DNA of 39,265 nucleotides from the NCBI GenBank assembly GCA_944320485.1, contig CALUHQ010000034.1:1-39265 (forward strand). The letters are read 5' to 3'. The stretch is from Candidatus Methanomethylophilaceae archaeon (GTDB lineage: Archaea > Thermoplasmatota > Thermoplasmata > Methanomassiliicoccales > Methanomethylophilaceae). The position numbers were made by a program, and so were the translations under genes. Positions 32,448 through 39,265 of the stretch are shown piece after piece. The notes beneath the pieces are model-generated. The model was given only the letters and a program-made list of their open reading frames with translations, had not been told where the DNA came from and made no database searches. Each line of letters begins with the position of its first letter. The first letter of the stretch is position 1.

Positions 32448-33878
32448 TCAGGCGTGCCTTATCCCCGTGGTCCCCGCGATCTCCGAACTCACGGTGCACA
32501 GGTCGTCCAGCGACAGCTGGGCTACGTCGGTGTGGCCGGATATCCTGAGGAACGTCCTCAGCTCGTCGTTGACGGCGTTCAGGTAGTTGGCGACGCGGAC
32601 CGCGCCGGCCTCCTGGTCGAGGCGATTCTCCAGTTCCGGGTCCTGCGTGGCTATTCCCATCGGGCACTTGCCGCTGTTGCAGACCCTGTACCTCTGGCAC
32701 CCGAGGGCCATCAGGGCCGACGAGGCTATGGCCACGGCGTCGGCGCCCATGGCCAGGGCCTTAACGAAATCGCCGCTGGTGCGCAGACCCCCGGTGATGA
32801 CCAGGTCCTGGTCCATGCCGTTCTCGTCCATGTACCTCCTTGCCCGGGCCAGGGCATAGACAGTGGGCACGGACGACGCGTCCCTCAGGAACTTCGGGGA
32901 GGATCCAGTCGCACCGCCCCTGCCGTCTATCGTTATGAAGTCGCATCCGGAATGCGATATGAACTCCAGGTCCTCCTCGATATGACCAGCCGCAATCTTG
33001 ACGCCTATCGGCAGGCCCCCGCTCCTCCTGCGAAGGGTCTCGACGAGGTCCCTCAGGTCCTCCGGGGACTCTATGCCCGGGAACCTGGACGGGCTCTGGA
33101 TGTCCTCGCCCTTCCTGCGTCCCCTCATAGCCGCGATGATGTCCGTGACCTTCTCGCCGGGGAGGTGGCCGCCCATCCCGGGCTTCGTGCCCTGGCCGAT
33201 CTTGATCTCGACCGCGCTGCAGTGCGACAGCGTCTCCAGGTTGTAGCTGTACTCGTTGGGGATGTACTCGAAGATGTACCGGTGGGCGGCCATCATCTCG
33301 TCCCACAGGGCACCGCCCTCTCCGCTGCACATCGCGGTCCTGGCCATCGCGCTTCCCTTGGACAGCGCTATCTTCGCCCTGCCGGAGAGCGCACCGAAGC
33401 TCATGTGGCTGATGTACACGGGCGATTCGATGACCATGGGCTTCGCGGCCTTCTTGCCGATCACCGTGCGGATGCTCACATCCGCATCCGCGTCGCATGG
33501 CATCCTGGCCAGCTGCGCTCCCAGGAAGAGGATGTCGTCGAACCCGGGAACAGGAATCTCCGTGTCCATGGCGCCGTCGACGCTCCTTCCGGAGAGGGCC
33601 ATCGCGTGGATGTCGTCCATGACGCCACCGTCGTGCCTGACGAGGCGGGGTTCCACATCCTGCGTATGGGGTGCATCGGCCGAGGGCTTAACCTCGGAGA
33701 CCACGGGCTCATCCGCGGTCACCGCAGTATCGGGGCCATCCTCGCCTACGAGAACGAATGCAGATTTGGGGGAGCGGCACAGCGGACACACCCAGTCGTC
33801 CGGGAGGTCCTCGAACCTCACGCCCTCATCATCCTCATCGTAGATCTCACCGCAGACGGAGCATCTGTAGACTGCCAT
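32448..33878 (-). CDS. rubredoxin-like domain fused to the FMN/3Fe-4S domain of glutamate synthase
   Basis: The 476-residue fusion begins with a compact rubredoxin-like module (Cys6, Cys9, Cys31, Cys34; [11 protein letters not shown] and [13 protein letters not shown]). A linker of about 60 residues follows, then the glutamate synthase central/FMN domain: [41 protein letters not shown], and the [3Fe-4S] triad [12 protein letters not shown]. The amidotransferase and GXGXG domains are absent, as in archaeal split glutamate synthases. It could make glutamate from 2-oxoglutarate and ammonia or glutamine, or be another FMN oxidoreductase; the attached rubredoxin would be its electron entry. It is convergent with ilvC's operon, 31 bp apart. 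ATG 33878 starts at the family-typical MAVYRC. Confidence 0.85.
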   Translation of the reverse strand: MAVYRCSVCGEIYDEDDEGVRFEDLPDDWVCPLCRSPKSAFVLVGEDGPDTAVTADEPVVSEVKPSADAPHTQDVEPRLVRHDGGVMDDIHAMALSGRSVDGAMDTEIPVPGFDDILFLGAQLARMPCDADADVSIRTVIGKKAAKPMVIESPVYISHMSFGALSGRAKIALSKGSAMARTAMCSGEGGALWDEMMAAHRYIFEYIPNEYSYNLETLSHCSAVEIKIGQGTKPGMGGHLPGEKVTDIIAAMRGRRKGEDIQSPSRFPGIESPEDLRDLVETLRRRSGGLPIGVKIAAGHIEEDLEFISHSGCDFITIDGRGGATGSSPKFLRDASSVPTVYALARARRYMDENGMDQDLVITGGLRTSGDFVKALAMGADAVAIASSALMALGCQRYRVCNSGKCPMGIATQDPELENRLDQEAGAVRVANYLNAVNDELRTFLRISGHTDVAQLSLDDLCTVSSEIAGTTGIRHA

Positions 33879-33922
33879 GAGGATGGAATCGGCTCGGATG
33901 ATTATAACGGTCTGGACGGTGT

Positions 33923-34493
33923 TCAGGGACCGAGGGCCGTTATCGGGACCACGTAGATCCCGTCCTCACGATGATACGCGTATGACGACAGTCCTACGAG
34001 AACGCAGAGGAATTCCGGAGGCCTGCGACTGTCCTGGAACTTCTCGTTCATCTTCAGAAGCTTCTCGGCCGCTTCATCCACCTGGTTCATGCCGAGTTTG
34101 ATCTCGAAAGCACCCCAGCTGCCATTGGGCAATTCGACGATCGCATCGATCTCGTTGCCTCCGCTATCACGATAGTGCTTCAAGTCGCCGTTGTGGACCT
34201 CTGCATATATCCTCGGATTACGTTCGCACATCCCCTCGAACAGGAAACCATACGTGTTCAGGCCTCCGAGCAGACTCTCCATCGTGGCATTCATCGTCGC
34301 CGCCGAAAGTGAGGGGTCTGCAAGATGCCTCGAACAACGACATTGTATGTATCTCAAGGTCGCTATGCATTATGCCTTTGCGAACCGGCGTCGATGACCC
34401 TATGAGCACATACGCGCTCCTTGAGCCTTCCAAGGATACTCGGGCATGCACTGTATCCCATATCCTCCAACCGTAGAAATTCAAACGTTTCAA
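33923..34493 (-). pseudogene. decayed DUF4143-type ATPase remnant
   Basis: Two minus-strand frames contain pieces of one family. The upstream part (34493 to about 34330) reads GWRIWDTVHARV, then YVLIGSSTPVRKGIMHS and TMSLFEA. The downstream part (about 34335-33923) continues in another frame with SRHLADPSLSAATMNA, NTYGFLFEGM and the nuclease-like NEIDAIVEL...AFEIKLG. In intact proteins about 150 residues lie between MSLFE and RHLADPSL, so an internal deletion plus frameshift has occurred. The Walker A half is absent altogether. It is related in type to the ATPase at 22269 but closer to a different subgroup (GSSTP motif). Confidence 0.8.
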
Positions 34494-34510
34494 CCCGAGA
34501 AATTCAAAGA

Positions 34511-34530
34511 TTGATAAAAGAAAAGAGTTT
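34511..34530 (-). terminator. U-rich terminator after tldE
   Basis: On the minus strand the stop of tldE is followed within 15-35 nt by a T-rich stretch containing CTCTTTTCTTTTATCAA, the usual hairpin-free archaeal termination signal. Confidence 0.45.
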
Positions 34531-34544
34531 GTGAAGGTTTGAAC

Positions 34545-35870
34545 TCAGTTCCCGACCAGCTCGGTTCCCGAGAAGCTCATCGTCGGAACGGTGACGACGC
34601 CCATCTGTCTGGGGTCGTTGCCGATCATCTCGATGTTCCTGACGGCCTCCAGCATGTTGCCCATCAGCAGGGCGTTGTTGATCGTGTCCACGACCTCCCC
34701 GTTCCTGATGATGTAACCGCACCTGACGTTGAGGCCGAACCTGCCGGTCATCTCGTCGGCTTCGGGCCATGCGAACCTCTCCACGAATATGCCGCGGTCG
34801 GTCTGCTCGATGATCTGCTCCGGGGTGTACCTGCCCGGTTTCACCGTGACGTTCAGGGCCTTGATGACCGGGGTGCGCTCGTACGCGCCCTGGGCCTCTA
34901 CGCTGGACCTGCGCATGCCGTTCCCTGTGCTGTCGCCGCAGAACGAGTCCCTGAGGAACGACCTTAGGATCCCATCCTCGACGATGGTCCTCCTCTCCGT
35001 GGGGGTGCCCTCGTCGTCGAACACGCAGGAGAGCGGGGCCGACACCGTCGGGTCGTCCACGACCGTGAACTGCTCAGATGCCACCTGCTGTCCGACGGAG
35101 TCCTTCCAGAGGCTCCTGCCGTACTTCACGTTCTCCCCGTTGACGGCTGCGACCACCGACGAGTTGGTCATGTCCCCGAGCTGTCCCGGAGGCAGGATCA
35201 TGCTCAGCTTCTCGGACCCCTTGAACTCGTGGCTCGAGGCCGCCGCGTTCGCCTGACGCGCCAGCGACTCGCCGATGGAGCGCAGGTCGATGTCGAGGTG
35301 TGTGCCGTGGTAGGTCTCCATCCCCTCGCCGGGGTGGTCCTTCGTGGTCATCGATGTGAAGTGTCCGTAGACCAGGGTGCTCATGTGGGAGCAGTCGACG
35401 CCGTTGCCGTTCATGACCCTGCAGTCGTTGGTGGAGACCCTGATCTGGGCACGGGGTATGTTCACCGGGCACGACTCTATTAGGACCTTGGCCATCTCCC
35501 TGAGGTCGTCCGGGGTCACATCCTCGACCCTCCTGTCCCAGATGTCCGGCATGGCGATTCTGGCCTGCCCGGGCTGGGCGTAGCCCTTGAACTCCATGCT
35601 CTCGGGGGAGAACCTCAGGACGGCCTCCGCCATCGACATGCATTCCATGACGGACCGGTCGTCGTTCAGGGTGACGGACGCCTTCCCCTGCCTGCCGCCG
35701 TCCGCGATGCGGATCATCAGGCCGGAGTCCAGCTTGGTCTCGATGTTGCTTATCCTGGAGTCGTCGATGTAGACCGTGTTGATCACGGCCTCGGAGACGT
35801 ACACCTCCGACTGGCCGTAGTCCCTGGACGCCTCCATGGCCTTCTCGGCGTAGTATCCGATGTCGCTCAC
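34545..35870 (-). CDS. pmbA: TldE/PmbA subunit of the TldD/E metallopeptidase
   Basis: The 441-residue protein is the non-catalytic partner of TldD; the heterodimer degrades unfolded peptides and in bacteria matures some RiPPs. It lacks HExxxH, as expected for TldE. Family segments are NTVYIDDSRISNIETKLDSG near the N-terminus, CVFDDEGTPTERRTIVEDGI in the middle, and RCGYIIRNGEVVDTINNALL towards the end. The start is a GTG at 35870 overlapping the tldD stop (GTGA), preceded by a GGGGAGGA site. It is the last gene of the M24-tldD-tldE operon and ends at a U-rich terminator. Confidence 0.9.
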   Translation of the reverse strand: MSDIGYYAEKAMEASRDYGQSEVYVSEAVINTVYIDDSRISNIETKLDSGLMIRIADGGRQGKASVTLNDDRSVMECMSMAEAVLRFSPESMEFKGYAQPGQARIAMPDIWDRRVEDVTPDDLREMAKVLIESCPVNIPRAQIRVSTNDCRVMNGNGVDCSHMSTLVYGHFTSMTTKDHPGEGMETYHGTHLDIDLRSIGESLARQANAAASSHEFKGSEKLSMILPPGQLGDMTNSSVVAAVNGENVKYGRSLWKDSVGQQVASEQFTVVDDPTVSAPLSCVFDDEGTPTERRTIVEDGILRSFLRDSFCGDSTGNGMRRSSVEAQGAYERTPVIKALNVTVKPGRYTPEQIIEQTDRGIFVERFAWPEADEMTGRFGLNVRCGYIIRNGEVVDTINNALLMGNMLEAVRNIEMIGNDPRQMGVVTVPTMSFSGTELVGN

Positions 35871-37273
35871 TGTCCTCCCCCCACGATCATCCTGGCACGC
35901 ATGTACGGCCCTCCGGACGAGACCCTCACCCAGTCCTCGATGCCCTTGCCGCACATCCCTCCGTCCAGGACGACCTCCTTGGACAGGGCGTCGGCCGAGG
36001 ACAGGATGTCCACGGACCTGCCGGTGAGGGTGAAGGACTGCAGCGGCTTGACGATCTCGCCGTTCCTGATGAGGAAGCCCCTGAGGCACTTGGCCTCGAA
36101 GCACCCTCCGACCGGATCCTCCATGCCGTTGACCATCTTGTCGCACAGGATCCCGTCCTTCGTGTCCGCGATGATCTCGTCCCTGTTCCATTCGCCGGGA
36201 CCGAAGTACGTGTTGGTCATCCTGACCCACACCCTCTTGCCGTAGTTCTCGGCCCTGCCGTTGCCGGTGGGCCTCGTGCCGAGCTGCGAGGCGGTCTCCA
36301 GGCTGTGCATGTACCCCTTGTAGACCCCGTCCTCGATGATGGTCGTGCACGAGGACGGCGTGCCCTCGTCGTCGAACGGGACCGACCCGTGAGCTCCGCG
36401 GACCGTCCCGTTGTCGTACATCGTGATTATCTCGGAGGCCACCTTCCTGCCGACGGCGTCGGTCAGGAACGACCTCCTCTTGGTTATCTCGTCCCCCTCG
36501 GACGCGTGGCCCATGGCCTCGTGGGCCAGGAGCCCGGACACCATGGGGTCGGAGATGACCGTCAGGTTCCCGGACGGGGCCCTGTCAGCCTTCAGGGTCT
36601 CGATGGCCTCCCTGGCCGTGACCCTTCCCAGCTCCTCCAGGTCGGCGTCCCTCACGACCTCGAACCCCAGGGTGCTGTCAGGACCGTCGTAGTAGCGCTC
36701 CATCCTCTGGCCGTCGGCGGCCACGGACATGGCCCTGCAGAGGGTGCGGACCTCCTCCCAGCTCAGGTCGGAGCCGGCGGAGTTGACGAGCGCGTTTGTC
36801 TTCATCTCCTCGGAGTACGAGCCTATGCGGTTGATGATGCGGTCGTCCACGGCCTGGGCCCTGTCCAGGTCCTGCGCCGCGGCGATCTTCTCGGAGAGGT
36901 CGACGGAGTCCGGATGGATGCGGACGTCCGCCCTGCGGTGCTCCCGCACGGTGGCGGGTTCGAGCATAAGGTCAGACTTCCTCTCTCCGGACGCGTTCCT
37001 GACCGCCTGCTCGGCGGCCCTCACGACGGCGTCCCTGTCGAAGCTGGTGGCGGTGCCGTATCCCCATCTCCCTCCGATCCATGCCCTGAGGCACACCCCT
37101 CCGGTGCTCTTCTGCACCAGCTGGCGGATGTCCCCGTTCATCGAGCTGACGCCCGTGACCCTGACGGTCTGGGACCTGGCGTCGGAGAACTCCGCGCCCA
37201 TGTCCTGCATCCTGTCGACGGCCTTGTGCAGGATGTCCTGGGCCTGCTCGGCCTTTGCGAGGACCGCCTGCAT
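35867..37273 (-). CDS. tldD: TldD zinc metallopeptidase subunit
   Basis: The 468-residue subunit contains the zinc motif HEAMGH (HExxxH) in GLLAHEAMGHASEGDE, near residue 250. Other TldD features are the FDDEGTPSSCTTIIEDGVYK stretch and the C-terminal GGMCGKGIEDWVRVSSGGP. It hydrolyses small unfolded peptides inside the TldD/E chamber. Two ATGs are adjacent (37276 and 37273); the second has better spacing from a GGTGG site, though this is not decisive. It overlaps the M24 peptidase stop and, by 4 nt, the GTG of tldE. Confidence 0.92.
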   Translation of the reverse strand: MQAVLAKAEQAQDILHKAVDRMQDMGAEFSDARSQTVRVTGVSSMNGDIRQLVQKSTGGVCLRAWIGGRWGYGTATSFDRDAVVRAAEQAVRNASGERKSDLMLEPATVREHRRADVRIHPDSVDLSEKIAAAQDLDRAQAVDDRIINRIGSYSEEMKTNALVNSAGSDLSWEEVRTLCRAMSVAADGQRMERYYDGPDSTLGFEVVRDADLEELGRVTAREAIETLKADRAPSGNLTVISDPMVSGLLAHEAMGHASEGDEITKRRSFLTDAVGRKVASEIITMYDNGTVRGAHGSVPFDDEGTPSSCTTIIEDGVYKGYMHSLETASQLGTRPTGNGRAENYGKRVWVRMTNTYFGPGEWNRDEIIADTKDGILCDKMVNGMEDPVGGCFEAKCLRGFLIRNGEIVKPLQSFTLTGRSVDILSSADALSKEVVLDGGMCGKGIEDWVRVSSGGPYMRARMIVGGGQ

Positions 37274-38364
37274 CATACCACCGTGAAAGAGTGGTCGAAC
37301 GACGTCAGGATCTCGCACCCGTCCTCCGTGATCAGGCAGGTGTCCTCGATCCTTATCCCGCCCACGCCGGGGATGTAGATCCCGGGCTCGGCCGAGACGA
37401 CGTTGCCCGCACGGAGGACCTGATCCGACCTGGGCGACACGGATATGGCCTGGTGGACGTCCATCCCGATGCCGTGTCCGAACGAGTGGATGAACCTGTC
37501 CTTGAACTCGGACTCGTCTATGACCTTCCTGGCGGCGAGGTCCGCGTCGCAGGCCTTGGCCCCGTCCCTGTACTGGGCTATGCCGGCCCTCTGCGCCTCC
37601 AGGACGATCTCGTAGGCCCGTTCCAGGATCTCCGGGGGCTTCCCGAGGAAGACGGTGCGGGTCATGTCCGAGCAGTACCTGTCGTACTTCGTGCCGAAGT
37701 CGAACAGGGCGGTGTCCCCCTTCCTGAGCCTGTAGTCGCACGGCATGTGGTGGGGCTGCGAGGAGTAGGCGCCGAACGCGGCGATGGTGTCGAACGCATT
37801 GCCCGTGCCACCGAGCTCCCTCATGCGGGAGTCCATTCTGGCTGCGACCTCCTTCTCGGAGACGCCCTCGGACATCATGTCGGGGATCTCCCCTGCCACG
37901 ATGGAGGATATCCTGCAGGCCTCGCGGGTCGCCGCGACCTCCTTTTCGTCCTTCACGGAGACGGTGTCGGAGATGGCCTTCCCGGCGTTCACGACCTCTA
38001 TGCCCTCCACGGTCTTCTCGACGTAGCGCACCCCGGCGTAGGTGGCGGAGCTGACGTTGAACCCGACCTTCCTGCATCCCTTCAGGGCGTCCCTGATGAA
38101 CCCGTCGCGTTCCTCGCGGTTGTGGTAGACGCGGATGTTGCCGACACCGTCGTGGGCACCCTCCTCCTCGAGTATGCTGACGATGACGTCCAGCTCGCCG
38201 TCCGGGCGCACGATGGCGAACGAACCCTCGAATGTACCGGACTTCTGCTCCGTCAGGTACCAGAACGTGGAGTCAAGGAACGGCTCGCCGTCGTTGACGA
38301 TGACGACGGCGTCCATCTCGTCCTTGGCGTTCGAAATGAGCCTCTCGGCCCTTGTTTTAGGCAT
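37273..38364 (-). CDS. M24-family Xaa-Pro aminopeptidase-like metallopeptidase
   Basis: The 363-residue protein has the creatinase N-domain (about residues 1-125) and the pita-bread catalytic domain. All five metal ligands are visible: Asp in ALFDFGTKYD, Asp in CSDMTRTVF, His in SFGHGIGMDVH, Glu in VSAEPGIYIPG and Glu in GIRIEDTC. Such enzymes remove N-terminal residues before proline. It is first in the operon with TldD/E, which fits serial trimming of peptides to amino acids. A TATA box lies about 25 bp before ATG 38364, so the message is leaderless. Confidence 0.9.
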   Translation of the reverse strand: MPKTRAERLISNAKDEMDAVVIVNDGEPFLDSTFWYLTEQKSGTFEGSFAIVRPDGELDVIVSILEEEGAHDGVGNIRVYHNREERDGFIRDALKGCRKVGFNVSSATYAGVRYVEKTVEGIEVVNAGKAISDTVSVKDEKEVAATREACRISSIVAGEIPDMMSEGVSEKEVAARMDSRMRELGGTGNAFDTIAAFGAYSSQPHHMPCDYRLRKGDTALFDFGTKYDRYCSDMTRTVFLGKPPEILERAYEIVLEAQRAGIAQYRDGAKACDADLAARKVIDESEFKDRFIHSFGHGIGMDVHQAISVSPRSDQVLRAGNVVSAEPGIYIPGVGGIRIEDTCLITEDGCEILTSFDHSFTVV

Positions 38365-38383
38365 GCCTCGACATCATTGGGGC

Positions 38384-38392
38384 AGTATATTG
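38384..38392 (-). promoter_or_regulatory. TATA box for the M24-tldD-tldE operon
   Basis: The minus strand reads CAATATACT, about 24 bp before the ATG at 38364. Confidence 0.5.
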
Positions 38393-38433
38393 CGGTGCCG
38401 ATGTCCGGCGCAGGGATGTAAAATGAAGATTAA

Positions 38434-38448
38434 GGGGCGGGTCGCCCC
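38434..38448 (-). terminator. hairpin terminator after aspartate dehydrogenase
   Basis: GGGGCG and CGCCCC flank GGT, 10 nt after the stop of the upstream gene on the minus strand. The hairpin is followed by a T-rich run (TTAATCTTCATTTTA), and the promoter of the next operon lies beyond. Confidence 0.55.
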
Positions 38449-38457
38449 GTTTTCGGA

Positions 38458-39264
38458 TCAGATGCCGATCCACTCGTTCCTGACGATCCTCTTGAGGGCG
38501 GAGATCGCGGACATGGCCGCGAGGTACGAGGTCTTGGGGTTGTCGGGTGACGGCACGTTGAACGTGTGGCACGTCATCTGTCCGAACTCGCCCTTGACCC
38601 TCAGCTCGTGGGAGTTGCTGTGGATTGAGGGGTCCACGACGATGGTGACCTTGGTCTTGTCGAAGCCGACGCCGAGGAGCGACACGGTGGCCGCGACGTT
38701 GATGTTCTTGGGGAACAGCTTGACGGCGTCCCTCGCCGTCCCGGAGAAAACCGTGGTGGGCTCGGTCAGCGAATCCACGTCGATGCCGTGGTCGACGATC
38801 CAGTCGACGCCCTCCAGGCTCTTGGGCCCCTTGGTGGTGATGAGCTCGACCTCCTCCAGCTCCCCCACCGCGGACGAGCGGAGTCCGTCCGTTCCGCACA
38901 CGGCCCCGGACGGGATGAATATCTTGGCCTCGGACTGGGTCGCCCTCTCCTTGACCATGTCCCTGAACTTGTCGTCGACCAGCGCTCCGACGGACATGAT
39001 CATGATGTCCACGCCCCTGGCGACGACCTTCGGGACGATGTTGGTGGCCGCCCTCTGGGAAGCGGCCTCGATGACCAGGTCGGTGTGGTAGAGCTCCTCC
39101 TCTATGTCGTTGATGATGATGGCCTTGTTGAGTTCGGCGGCGAGCTTCTCGGCCCTGGGAGCATCCTCGTCCATGAGGTAGATCCTCTTGACCTCGGCCA
39201 TCTCGTCGGCCGCCTTGGCGAGTTTGGACCCGATGGATCCGCACCCTACGATTGTTATGCGCAT
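38458..39264 (-). CDS. nadX: L-aspartate dehydrogenase
   Basis: The 268-residue NAD(P)-dependent enzyme oxidises L-aspartate to iminoaspartate, the precursor of quinolinate and NAD in archaea lacking NadB. The N-terminal Rossmann motif is ITIVGCGSIGSKLAKAAD (residues 3-20). Middle segments VIEAASQRA and FIPSGAVCGTDGL match the family, as does the substrate site in TIVVDPSIHSNSHELRV with the catalytic His. The gene is complete, its ATG lying one base from the window edge, so any upstream partners (nadA, nadC) would be outside. It ends in a hairpin terminator. Confidence 0.92.
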   Translation of the reverse strand: MRITIVGCGSIGSKLAKAADEMAEVKRIYLMDEDAPRAEKLAAELNKAIIINDIEEELYHTDLVIEAASQRAATNIVPKVVARGVDIMIMSVGALVDDKFRDMVKERATQSEAKIFIPSGAVCGTDGLRSSAVGELEEVELITTKGPKSLEGVDWIVDHGIDVDSLTEPTTVFSGTARDAVKLFPKNINVAATVSLLGVGFDKTKVTIVVDPSIHSNSHELRVKGEFGQMTCHTFNVPSPDNPKTSYLAAMSAISALKRIVRNEWIGI

Positions 39265-39265
39265 G

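Noticed and set aside
34476-34508. Direct repeat GAAATTCAAA (two copies 23 bp apart) as a regulatory array or insertion target site
   Set aside because: Only two copies exist, partly inside the decayed ATPase coding sequence; nothing further supports a function.
36411-38421. Plus-strand frames opposite TldD and the M24 peptidase
   Set aside because: They are shadows of well-supported minus-strand genes and show no start signal or motif.

Overview
The window is a gene-dense, high-GC piece of a euryarchaeal chromosome. Ribosomal protein L15e, a stand-alone Bud32 kinase, the archaeal class I CCA-adding enzyme, type II (archaeal) GAPDH, an Ech-type energy-converting hydrogenase and AT-rich box A promoters all point to Archaea. 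Many ATGs lie about 26 bp downstream of a TATA box, so many transcripts look leaderless. The gene set would fit an anaerobic methanogen near Thermoplasmata/Methanomassiliicoccales. That placement is inference, because no methanogenesis gene lies in the window.

Layout. 1-2400: L15e (-), then bud32 and an ITP/XTP pyrophosphatase (+), then a small membrane protein (-). 2447-4714: gap-pgk glycolytic operon (-). 4881-6433: a CNNM/CorC-like CBS membrane protein facing a tiny membrane protein, with a strong hairpin between. 6500-10012: two tandem acetohydroxyacid synthase catalytic subunits; the first carries Met where the second keeps the Trp that sets substrate choice. 10108-11552: CCA enzyme and tRNA-Pro(UGG). 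11768-16859: an HsdR-N-like orphan whose open frame runs antisense into a CoA-disulfide reductase/rhodanese fusion, then glycerol kinase overlapping by 4 nt an archaeal AAA ATPase. 17019-22046: complete echABCDEF. 22060-24300: a composition-shifted islet with three 33-bp-phased repeats, a frameshifted DUF4143-type ATPase, and a flavodoxin whose TATA box lies between two palindromic operator-like sites. 24288-30846 (-): nitrilase-family hydrolase, O-acetyltransferase, DHA2 drug exporter, MarR regulator and two tandem NSS sodium symporters. 31026-32416: ilvC and a cyclophilin-like protein. 32448-33878: rubredoxin-glutamate synthase fusion. 33923-34493: remnant of a second DUF4143 ATPase. 34545-38364: operon M24 peptidase-TldD-TldE. 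38458-39264: L-aspartate dehydrogenase.

How the parts fit. Ech couples reduced ferredoxin, H2 and ion gradients. AHAS and KARI catalyse the first two steps of Val/Leu/Ile synthesis from pyruvate, although the AHAS regulatory subunit is not here. The glutamate synthase-like protein and aspartate dehydrogenase touch amino-nitrogen and NAD synthesis. The NSS pair, M24 peptidase and TldD/E suggest uptake and turnover of amino acids or peptides. The flavodoxin promoter may respond to iron or another metal. No CRISPR array, prophage, insertion sequence or replication origin was seen, and no gene-free stretch exceeds about 225 bp. Function calls rest on motif recognition by eye; no database search was run.
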